From NCBI GenBank assembly GCA_002342985.1, contig DDRC01000129.1, positions 1,892 through 9,522 of the forward strand: a stretch of DNA of 7,631 nucleotides, written 5' to 3'. The number at the start of each line of letters is the position of its first letter. Position 1 is the stretch's first letter. This stretch comes from Flavobacteriales bacterium UBA2426. Lineage in GTDB: Bacteria > Bacteroidota > Bacteroidia > Flavobacteriales_F > PHOS-HE28. Of this stretch, positions 1 to 5,872 are shown piece by piece. The position numbers were made by a program, and so were the translations under genes. Under the pieces are notes generated by a model that was not told the origin of the DNA, did no database searches, and saw only the letters and a list, made by a program, of their open reading frames with translations.

Positions 1-27
1 GATCATCCAAGGCGCTGTGATTAATTT

Positions 28-54
28 CATACATAGACCACCTGCTGTTTTCAA
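28..54 (-). promoter_or_regulatory. Weak Flavobacterium-like promoter pointing left out of the window
   Basis: On the minus strand TTG (54-52) is followed after 16 nt by TATGTATG (35-28), five of six fixed positions of TAnnTTTG. The spacing is one nt shorter than the usual range. The surrounding 60 bases are clearly AT-richer than the rest of the window, as promoters in GC-rich genomes tend to be. If real, its gene begins at or beyond the left edge. The same bases contain ATGs that could instead be the start of that gene. Confidence 0.25.
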
Positions 55-216
55 TTCGTATGCCGCCACTCAGAGGAGCTGCATGTCGCGGACGCAAGGC
101 GCAGCCCGCGATGCACGGCGTGGGCCCGGTCATGGCTCTCACAGGACGCGCCTGCTCGCTTCTGCATCAGATTCCGCGCATCCGCTGGAGTTGCCTATTG
201 AGGCTCGGATGTGAAG

Positions 217-327
217 CCCCCGCACCTCGGGCAACCCTGACGAGTCGTGCGGAGGCACGCCCGTGTACGCGCTGGTGCAGATGAACCGCAAGCGGCCCTT
301 GAAGTTCACCCCCGGGTTGTCGCTCCA
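217..327. other. Short island of coding-like third-position bias, possible gene remnant
   Basis: In the minus frame with an ATG at 363, 35 of the 37 codons between 327 and 217 end in G or C, then the bias fades on both sides. The plus frame sharing the same third positions is also open here, from the codon after a TGA at 212-214 to a TGA at 329-331, and would encode a C-terminus ending in RPLKFTPGLSLQ. Because both frames use the same wobble positions, the strand cannot be decided from bias alone. I recognise neither product. It could be the decayed end of a gene, a frameshifted short gene, or chance in GC-rich DNA. Confidence 0.25.
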
Positions 328-373
328 ATGAACAATAATCCCGGATGAACATCGCCAGCGCACCGATGCCCGA

Positions 374-392
374 AACAGCGCTGATCGCTGTT
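374..392 (-). terminator. Possible terminator hairpin downstream of pyrF
   Basis: A perfect 7-bp inverted repeat (386-392 with 374-380) with a 5-nt loop, 37 nt past the pyrF stop. A second short complementary pair, 361-365 with 395-399, could close a longer stem around it. No T run follows on the minus strand. The location after the last gene of the cluster is the main support; a stem of this size can occur by chance in GC-rich DNA. Confidence 0.35.
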
Positions 393-429
393 GCCGGTGA
401 AGGTGCTGCGGCTGCGAAGCGCTCCGCCC

Positions 430-1257
430 TCAGATCAGTCCCTTGGCCTGCATCCTCCGCGCCATGGCCTCCTGCATCGCCTTGGCCGCCTGGCGCGCCA
501 TGGGGATGGCCTCCTGGCCCTGCCCCGCATAGAGCACGCCGCGGCTGCTGTTGATGAGCAGGCCGCCCTCGCGCGTGAGGCCCGCGTCGAGCACGGCATC
601 GAGGTCGCCGCCCTGCGCGCCCACACCGGGCACGAGGAGGAAGTGGTCGGGCGCCAGCTCGCGCGCGCGCCGCAGCAACTCGGGGCGCGTGGCGCCGGTG
701 ACGAACATGAGCTCATCGCGGCCGCCCCATCGCGCGCATTTCGAGATGACCTCTTCGAAGAGCCGGTTGCCCTGCGCATCGGCCATGAACTGGAAATCGT
801 CGGCGCCCGCATTGCTGGTGATGCCGAGCACGATGGCCCATTTGCCGGGGCGGTGCAGGAAGGGCTCGATGCTGTCGCGGCCCATGTAGGGCGAGAGCGT
901 GATGGCATCCACGCCGAGCACATCGAAGAAGGCCTCGGCATACTTGCGGGCCGTGTTGCCGATGTCGCCACGCTTGGCATCGGCGATGATGAGGCAATCG
1001 CCCTTGCTGCGGATATAGGCGATGGTGGCCTCGAGGTCCAGCCAGCCTTCCTCGCCGAGCGCTTCGTAGAAGGCCAGGTTGAGCTTGTAGGCCACGGCGA
1101 GGTCATGCGTCACCTCCACGATGGCCTCGTTGAACGCGCGCACCGGGTGGCTCTCCTGGCCGAAGTGCTCGGGTATCAGGTGCTCCTCGGTATCGAGGCC
1201 CACGCAGAGCAGGCTCTTCTTGCGGCGGATGAGGGAAACGAGCGCTGAGCGGGTCAT
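430..1257 (-). CDS. pyrF: Orotidine 5'-phosphate decarboxylase, type 2
   Basis: Decarboxylates OMP to UMP, the last step of de novo pyrimidine nucleotide synthesis; cytoplasmic TIM barrel. With the ATG at 1257 the product is 275 residues, typical for the type 2 subfamily (classical PyrF is about 230-245). Visible motifs: LCVGLDTEE at 17-25, the catalytic DAKRGDIGNTA at 93-103 (Asp93, Lys95, Asp98, the DxKxxD motif), TLSPYMGRDS at 120-129, GITSNAG at 145-151, the phosphate-binding VPGVGAQGGD at 209-218 and INSSRG at 235-240. Two in-frame GTG codons (1287, 1284) would add 9-10 residues; ATG 1257 is preferred because the family begins only 15-20 residues before VGLD. No Shine-Dalgarno at either choice. 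Stop TGA. Probably the last gene of a purM-prfA-pyrF transcript; the gene order resembles other Bacteroidota as I remember them. Confidence 0.96.
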   Translation of the reverse strand: MTRSALVSLIRRKKSLLCVGLDTEEHLIPEHFGQESHPVRAFNEAIVEVTHDLAVAYKLNLAFYEALGEEGWLDLEATIAYIRSKGDCLIIADAKRGDIGNTARKYAEAFFDVLGVDAITLSPYMGRDSIEPFLHRPGKWAIVLGITSNAGADDFQFMADAQGNRLFEEVISKCARWGGRDELMFVTGATRPELLRRARELAPDHFLLVPGVGAQGGDLDAVLDAGLTREGGLLINSSRGVLYAGQGQEAIPMARQAAKAMQEAMARRMQAKGLI

Positions 1258-1356
1258 GCGGGCGCGAAGATCCGCACTGTTCACCACAGCGCCGCGCCGA
1301 TCGCGGAGAATTCGTCGGCCACGTCGCAGGGGTTCCCCGCATGCCCGGGCGATGGC

Positions 1357-2439
1357 TCAGAGGCCGGCCTCGGCCTTCAGCTTCTCGGTGCGCTCCGCCA
1401 GCTGCAGCGCATCGATGAGGTCCTGCAGGTCGCCGTTCATCACCTCCGGGAGGTTGTGCGCCGTGAATTCGATGCGGTGGTCGGTGACGCGGCTCTGCGG
1501 ATAGTTGTAGGTGCGGATCTTGGCGCTGCGGTCGCCGCTGCTCACCTGGCTCTTGCGCTGGGCGGCCACGGCGGCCTCGTGCTCCCGCACCTTGTCCTCA
1601 TAGAGCTTGGTGCGCAGCATCTGCATGGCCTTCATCCGGTTGCCGAGCTGGCTGCGCTCCGTCTGGCACATCACCACGATGCCCGTGGGGATGTGCGTGA
1701 GCCGCACCTTGGTCTCCACCTTGTTCACGTTCTGCCCCCCGGCGCCGCCGCTGCGGGCGGTCTCCATCTTCACGTCGCTCTCCCTCAGCTCCACATCGGT
1801 GTCCTCCGCCTCTGGCAGCACGTTCACCGTGGCGGCGCTGGTATGGATGCGTCCCTGGGCCTCGGTGGCGGGCACCCGTTGCACGCGGTGCACGCCCGCC
1901 TCGAACTTGAGCACCCCGTAGGCGCCTTCGCCGATGACGTTGAAGATGACCTCCTTGTAGCCGCCTGCAGTGCCCTCGCTCACATCCGCCACCTCCACCT
2001 TCCAGCCCCGGCCTTCGCAGTAGCGGGTGTACATGCGGTAGAGGTCGCCCGCGAAGAGGCTCGCCTCATCGCCGCCCGTGCCCGCGCGCACCTCCACGGT
2101 GCAGTTGCGGCCATCGTTCGGGTCCTTGGGCACCAGCATCATCCGCACCTCCTCCTCCATGGCATCGATGGCGGCATGGCTCTCCTCCCGCTCGGCGCGC
2201 GCCATCTCCAGGAGATCGGCATCCTTCTCCGTGCGCAGCATCTCCTCCGCACCGGCCAGGTCGTCGTGCAGCTTCTTGAACCGGAAGAAGGCCTGCTCGA
2301 TGGGCTCCAGGTCACGATAGGTCCGGTTGAGGTCGACGAATTTCTTCTGGTCGGCGATGACCGCGGGGTCGGCCAGCTGCTTGCCGATCTCGGTGCGTCG
2401 GTCGTGCAGGGCGGAGAGCTTGGCGAGAAGGTCGGACAT
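1357..2439 (-). CDS. prfA: Peptide chain release factor 1
   Basis: Recognises UAA and UAG stop codons in the ribosomal A site and triggers peptide release. The product is 360 residues, the normal RF1 length. The codon-recognition tripeptide is PAT at 190-192 (RF1 P-x-T; RF2 would have SPF), in the block [19 protein letters not shown]. The catalytic GGQ is at 234-236 in [19 protein letters not shown]; its Gln is normally methylated by Prm[10 protein letters not shown] at 118-126 and the C-terminal [16 protein letters not shown] at 300-315 are also family hallmarks. The frame is open to an upstream ATG at 2571, but that would overlap the end of purM and add 44 unrelated residues; ATG 2439 gives the canonical [11 protein letters not shown]. 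The upstream sequence is CTCCCTCCC, with no Shine-Dalgarno. A 5-bp hairpin (2448-2452 with 2458-2462) lies just before the start and is probably incidental. The gene's own stop is TGA, an RF2 codon. pyrF follows after 99 nt in the same frame. Confidence 0.97.
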   Translation of the reverse strand: MSDLLAKLSALHDRRTEIGKQLADPAVIADQKKFVDLNRTYRDLEPIEQAFFRFKKLHDDLAGAEEMLRTEKDADLLEMARAEREESHAAIDAMEEEVRMMLVPKDPNDGRNCTVEVRAGTGGDEASLFAGDLYRMYTRYCEGRGWKVEVADVSEGTAGGYKEVIFNVIGEGAYGVLKFEAGVHRVQRVPATEAQGRIHTSAATVNVLPEAEDTDVELRESDVKMETARSGGAGGQNVNKVETKVRLTHIPTGIVVMCQTERSQLGNRMKAMQMLRTKLYEDKVREHEAAVAAQRKSQVSSGDRSAKIRTYNYPQSRVTDHRIEFTAHNLPEVMNGDLQDLIDALQLAERTEKLKAEAGL

Positions 2440-2485
2440 GGGAGGGAGCCTCACGCGGAGGCGCGGGGAATGCGGGGGAAATGCC

Positions 2486-3658
2486 CTATTGGTAGGTGAA
2501 GGTGCCGTGCGGGCTGGTGAGGACCACTTCCTTGGCGGGGGCTGCTTCCACCCTGCCGATGACCTTGGCATCGATGCCGAAGGAGGAGGCGATGGCGATG
2601 ACCTCCTGGGCGCGGGCCTCGGGCACGTAGAACTCCAGCCGGTGGCCCATGTTGAAGACCTTGTACATCTCCTTCCAGTCGGTACCGCTCATGCGCTGGA
2701 TGGCGTTGAACAGCGGCGGGATGGGCATCAGGTCGTCCTTGATGATGCGCAGTCCTTCCACGAAGTGCAGCACCTTGGTCTGGGCGCCGCCGCTGCAATG
2801 CACCATGCCGTGGATGTCCGCCCGCATGGCTTCCAGCACCTGCCGCACCACCGGCGCATAGGTGCGGGTGGGAGAAAGCACCGCCCGGCCAGGGTCCAGC
2901 GGGGTGCCGTCCAGCGGGTCGGTGAGCCGGGCCTGGCCGCAATACACCAGCTCGGCCGGGGTGCCGGGATCGTAGGTCTCGGGGTACTTGGCGGCCAGTT
3001 CCTTGGCGAAGACGTCGTGGCGGGCGCTGGTGAGTCCGTTGCTGCCCATGCCGGCATTGTAGGCGTCCTCGTAGGTGGCCTGCCCATAGCTGGCCAGCGC
3101 CACGATCACGTCGCCGGCCTGGATGCGGGCGTTGTCGATGACCGCATCGCGGCGCATGCGGCAGGTCACCGTGCTGTCCACGATCACGGTGCGCACCAGG
3201 TCGCCCACATCGGCGGTCTCGCCGCCGGTGCTGCGGATGCCGATGCCCAAGGCCCGCATGCGCTGCAGGAACAGCTCGGCGCCTTCGATCAGGGCGGCGA
3301 CCACCTCCCCGGGGATGAGGCGCTTGTTGCGGCCGATGGTGCTGCTGAGGAGGATGCTGTCCGTGGCGCCCACGCAGAGCAGGTCGTCCAGGTTCATCAC
3401 CACGGCATCCTGGGCGATGCCGTGCCACACGCTCAGGTCGCCGGTCTCGCGCCAATAGGCGTAGGCGAGGGCGCTCTTGGTGCCGGCACCATCGGCATGC
3501 ATCACGATGCAATGGTCGGCGCTGCCGGTGAGGTCGTCGGCCACCACCTTGCAGAACGCCTTCGGGTACAGGCCCTTGTCAAGGCCAGCGATCGCACGGT
3601 GGACCTCCTCTTTCCCGGATGAGACGCCTCGCTGGGCGTAGCGGCTGTCGTTGGCCAT
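2486..3658 (-). CDS. purM: Phosphoribosylformylglycinamidine cyclo-ligase (AIR synthase)
   Basis: Catalyses the ATP-dependent ring closure of FGAM to aminoimidazole ribotide in purine synthesis; cytoplasmic. The 390-residue product is longer than the roughly 345-residue E. coli enzyme but is the usual size of the Bacteroidota form. Family motifs appear in order: [10 protein letters not shown] at 56-65 (E. coli DGVGTK), [11 protein letters not shown] at 88-98, GGETADVGD at 145-153, [12 protein letters not shown] at 206-217, SPTRTYAPV at 262-270, HCSGGAQTK at 287-295 (E. coli HITGGG) and [11 protein letters not shown] at 335-345. The first half is the ATP-binding PurM N-terminal fold and the second half the C-terminal fold. 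The ATG at 3658 gives [13 protein letters not shown], which matches the family's start. No Shine-Dalgarno precedes it; the nearest upstream element is the hairpin at 3672-3702. Stop TAG. prfA starts 46 nt downstream, suggesting co-transcription. Confidence 0.96.
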   Translation of the reverse strand: MANDSRYAQRGVSSGKEEVHRAIAGLDKGLYPKAFCKVVADDLTGSADHCIVMHADGAGTKSALAYAYWRETGDLSVWHGIAQDAVVMNLDDLLCVGATDSILLSSTIGRNKRLIPGEVVAALIEGAELFLQRMRALGIGIRSTGGETADVGDLVRTVIVDSTVTCRMRRDAVIDNARIQAGDVIVALASYGQATYEDAYNAGMGSNGLTSARHDVFAKELAAKYPETYDPGTPAELVYCGQARLTDPLDGTPLDPGRAVLSPTRTYAPVVRQVLEAMRADIHGMVHCSGGAQTKVLHFVEGLRIIKDDLMPIPPLFNAIQRMSGTDWKEMYKVFNMGHRLEFYVPEARAQEVIAIASSFGIDAKVIGRVEAAPAKEVVLTSPHGTFTYQ

Positions 3659-3671
3659 GGGGTGAAATGAA

Positions 3672-3702
3672 GAGGAGCATCCCCTTGCGCGGGATGCTCC
3701 TC
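3672..3702 (-). terminator. Intrinsic-terminator-like hairpin after the OmpA-family gene, abutting purM
   Basis: A perfect 12-bp inverted repeat (3691-3702 pairing with 3672-3683) with a 7-nt loop. On the minus strand the stem is followed by TTCATTTC, a weak T-rich tract. After a 2-nt bulge a further 4 bp can form (3705-3708 with 3668-3671). It starts 15 nt after the TAG of the OmpA-family gene, the right place for a terminator. Its other end is only 13 nt from the purM ATG, so it may also act as an attenuator or as part of the purM leader. Read on the plus strand it has no T tract, so the minus orientation is preferred. Confidence 0.75.
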
Positions 3703-3717
3703 CATTCAGGGGTTGAG

Positions 3718-5742
3718 CTAATTCTTCGGTTCCTGCGGAGCCTGCGGCGCACTGCCCGTTCCCGGTACGAAGTCGGTGCGCAGCACCTTGAAGTCGGTGC
3801 GGCGGTTCTTCTGGTGGGCCGCCTCCTGCTCCTCGCGGGTGGCCATCTTCTTGATGACGTCCATGGCGATGATCGGCTCATCCGGACCCATGCCCACCGG
3901 CACCATGCGGGCCGGATCGATGCCCTTCTCGATGAGGTAGTTCACGCAGCTCTGGGCGCGCAGCTGGGAGAGCTCCTTGTTGCCGCCCTTGTATTTGCGG
4001 GTGGGGCGTGCATCCGTGTGCGAGCGCAGCTCGATGACGATGTTCGGGTTGTCGATGAGGGTGTTGTACAGCGTCTCCAGGCTGTCCTTGGCCTCCGGGC
4101 GCAGGAAGAACTGGTCCACATCGTAGAGGATCTGCGGCAGCGCGATGGGACCCTTGATGGGCTCCAGGAAGTACTCCTTCACGAAGGTGGTGCTCTCGGC
4201 CAGGCCCACGGTGGTGATCTGGTCCTTCACCACCAGGTAGCCTTCCTTCTCGGCGAGGATGCTGTAGCTGGTGTTCTCCTTGATGTACCGGTCCTTGCCG
4301 TTCTCCACGAAGGCGAAGCCCCCGTTCTCATCGGTGAGGGCGCTGAAGTTGCTGCCATTGGTGCCCACCACGCTCACCTTTGCGCCTTGGATGGGCTGCC
4401 CCGTGAGCTTGTCGTACACGTTGCCCTGGAGCGCGAAGACGAGGTCGGGCATGTAGAAGCGCCAGATGTCGTCCTGCCCCTTTCCGCCCGCGCGGTTGCT
4501 GGTGAAGAAGCCGCGGTCGTTCTCCCCGTCGAAGGCGATGCCGAAATCGTCGGAAGCGCTGTTGAGGGGCGACTTCAGGTTGTCCACGGCGGTCCACATG
4601 CCGCTGGCGTTCTTCTCGGCCATGAACATGTCAAGGCCGCCCATGCCGGGCCGGCCATTGGAGGCGAAGTAGAGGTTGCCATCGAAGCGGACGAAGGGGA
4701 AGAGCTCGTCCTTGGGGGTGTTCACCTCTTCGCCGAGGTTGGCGGGCGCGCCCACGGGCATGCCATCCTTGTTGAGGGCCACCTTGTAGAGGTCGCGGCC
4801 GCCCTTGTGGCCGGGGAAGGGCACATTGCTGGCGAACACCAGGTACTCGTCATCGGGGCCGAGCGCAGGGTGGCCGATGTTGAGCGAATCCTCCTTGCCG
4901 GCCTCGGGCTTCAGCTTCAGCATCACGGCCGCGCTGAAGTTGTTGCCCACCTTCTTGCTCATCCAGATGTCGCAGCCCTGGATCTTCTTCTTCTCGGCGG
5001 GGCAGCGCGTGAAGTACATGATGGTGCGCTTGCTGTTGAAGATCGGCGCGCCCTCGTTGCCCTCGGAGTTCACCTCCAGCGGCAGCTTCACGGGCTCGCT
5101 CCACTTGCCGAGGCGGTCGCGGGTGCTGGTGAAGAGGTCGGTGAAGGCATCGCCGGTGATGTCGTCGGCGGCGGCCCCGGTGCTGGCCGGGCGCGAGCTG
5201 GTGAAGACCACCGTCTCGTTCTTCTTGTCGGCGAAGGCCGGGGTGAAGTCCCATTGCGGCGTGTTCAGCAGCACCTCGGGGTCAACGGTGTAGCGGGTGG
5301 GGCTGTCCTTCCATTGCTGGGCCATCTGGCAGGCGGCGATGCCGGCATCGGCGCGGGGGTCGTTGCTCTTCTTCTCCTTGTACTTGTTGTAGCTGGCGAT
5401 GGCCTCGGCGTACTTGCCCTGCTGCTTCTGCATCTCGCCGATCCAGAAGTACACCACGGGGTCGGTGTACTGGGCCTTGTTGGCCTTCTCGTACCACACC
5501 TGCGCCTGCTGCACATCCCCCAGCATCCGGTAGCTCTCGGCCACCATGAAGATGAGCTCCGCCTTGGTGGCGGCCTTCTTCTCCACGGTGTAGGCCTTCT
5601 TGTAGAGCTCGATCGCGTTGAAGTAGAACCCTTTCCGGTAGGCATCGTTCGCCTCATCGGCCAAGCGGCCTCCCTGCGCAACGGCCATCGTGCTCAGGAG
5701 GAGGCACATGGAGAGGCTCGCCAGGATCTTCCGTGTAATCAT
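3718..5742 (-). CDS. Exported TPR / PD40 propeller / carboxypeptidase-regulatory / OmpA-C protein, PorE-like
   Basis: A 674-residue envelope protein that probably anchors to peptidoglycan. Order of parts: signal peptide 1-23 (basic MITRK, hydrophobic core, AVA-Q cleavage site); TPR-like helices about 26-140; a propeller with PD40-type repeats about 165-430 (MYFTRCPA, VFASN, GGRDLY, LYFASNGRPGMGGLDMF, FFTSNRAGGKGQDDIW); a carboxypeptidase-regulatory-like beta domain about 434-525; an OmpA C-terminal domain about 537-656; then a Pro-rich tail. The OmpA domain keeps the peptidoglycan-contact residues: Asp577 in SHTDAR and Arg595 in NKELSQLRAQ. This architecture and length match PorE of Porphyromonas gingivalis, a type IX secretion accessory protein, but many Bacteroidota paralogues share it, so no symbol is given. 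PorE is a lipoprotein; here the only early Cys (13, in LSMC) makes a poor lipobox. Start 5742 is chosen because the signal peptide begins there; a 22-residue upstream extension would overlap the candidate promoter. No Shine-Dalgarno. Stop TAG. It stands alone between a promoter and a hairpin. Confidence 0.9.
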   Translation of the reverse strand: MITRKILASLSMCLLLSTMAVAQGGRLADEANDAYRKGFYFNAIELYKKAYTVEKKAATKAELIFMVAESYRMLGDVQQAQVWYEKANKAQYTDPVVYFWIGEMQKQQGKYAEAIASYNKYKEKKSNDPRADAGIAACQMAQQWKDSPTRYTVDPEVLLNTPQWDFTPAFADKKNETVVFTSSRPASTGAAADDITGDAFTDLFTSTRDRLGKWSEPVKLPLEVNSEGNEGAPIFNSKRTIMYFTRCPAEKKKIQGCDIWMSKKVGNNFSAAVMLKLKPEAGKEDSLNIGHPALGPDDEYLVFASNVPFPGHKGGRDLYKVALNKDGMPVGAPANLGEEVNTPKDELFPFVRFDGNLYFASNGRPGMGGLDMFMAEKNASGMWTAVDNLKSPLNSASDDFGIAFDGENDRGFFTSNRAGGKGQDDIWRFYMPDLVFALQGNVYDKLTGQPIQGAKVSVVGTNGSNFSALTDENGGFAFVENGKDRYIKENTSYSILAEKEGYLVVKDQITTVGLAESTTFVKEYFLEPIKGPIALPQILYDVDQFFLRPEAKDSLETLYNTLIDNPNIVIELRSHTDARPTRKYKGGNKELSQLRAQSCVNYLIEKGIDPARMVPVGMGPDEPIIAMDVIKKMATREEQEAAHQKNRRTDFKVLRTDFVPGTGSAPQAPQEPKN

Positions 5743-5779
5743 CGGGTAATGGAAAAGGTGAATCCGAATGGGGTCGCGG

Positions 5780-5808
5780 CGAAGATAAACAGTTCCACCA
5801 ATGGCCAA
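5780..5808 (-). promoter_or_regulatory. Flavobacterium-type promoter for the OmpA-family gene
   Basis: On the minus strand a TTG (5808-5806) is followed after 18 nt by TATCTTCG (5787-5780), matching five of six fixed positions of the Bacteroidota -7 box TAnnTTTG. The spacing fits the known Flavobacterium pattern (TTG, about 17-23 nt, TAnnTTTG). Transcription would begin near 5775, giving a leader of about 30 nt before the ATG at 5742. The stretch is locally AT-richer than its surroundings. It would lie inside the coding region if the gene began at the upstream in-frame ATG at 5808, which is one reason to prefer 5742. Inference from pattern only. Confidence 0.5.
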
Positions 5809-5824
5809 GGGGCTTGAACGGACA

Positions 5825-5872
5825 GGGGGGCGCCGGGTGCAGCGCCCCCCGCGAACCGCTGATCCTCAGCGG
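5825..5872 (-). terminator. Tandem hairpins at the 3' end of glnN
   Basis: Two perfect inverted repeats lie end to end. The first pairs 5866-5872 with 5856-5862 (7 bp, 3-nt loop) and contains the glnN TGA stop in its stem. The second pairs 5842-5850 with 5825-5833 (9 bp, all G/C, 8-nt loop). No run of U follows on the minus strand, so this is not a textbook intrinsic terminator. It could be a pause or 3'-end stabilising structure, or a terminator needing a factor. The position directly after a long gene and just before a separate promoter supports a transcript-end role. Confidence 0.55.

Larger units (their letters stand above)
1..429. other. Gene-poor stretch left of pyrF
   Basis: No recognisable protein, tRNA, rRNA, transposase or repeat array was found. 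Short open frames of 60-75 codons exist on both strands but have no family resemblance and mostly lack the strong third-position G/C bias of the genes to the right. What can be seen: the hairpin at 374-392, a coding-like island at about 217-327, and an AT-rich first 60 bases that contrast with the rest of the window. On the minus strand, ATGs at 34, 30 and 6 open frames that run off the left edge, but at most 11 codons are visible, too few to choose a frame or name a product. Confidence 0.5.

Noticed and set aside
61..360. A tRNA, tmRNA, RNase P RNA or other structured RNA in the left intergenic region
   Set aside because: No T-arm sequence, tmRNA or RNase P hallmark was seen on either strand; only short stems of 4-5 bp (for example 80-91 with 106-115, and around 245-260) that are expected by chance.
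391..1248. 285-codon open frame on the plus strand
   Set aside because: Antisense shadow of pyrF, with Ala/Arg/His/Glu-rich composition.
1456..2499. 347-codon open frame on the plus strand
   Set aside because: Antisense to prfA, which has full-length unambiguous RF1 motifs.
2440..2571. 44-residue N-terminal extension of RF1
   Set aside because: It would overlap the 3' end of purM in another frame, and the product from 2439 already has the standard RF1 N-terminus and length.
2327..3622. 431-codon open frame on the plus strand
   Set aside because: Antisense shadow of purM; His/Gly/Ala-rich with no recognisable motif.
5743..5808. 22-residue N-terminal extension of the OmpA-family protein
   Set aside because: It would bury the signal peptide and place the likely promoter inside the gene.
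3619..5817. 732-codon open frame on the plus strand
   Set aside because: It is antisense to the OmpA-family gene, rich in Ala, Val, Leu, Gly, Glu and His with no domain, the usual shadow of a gene with high third-position G/C.
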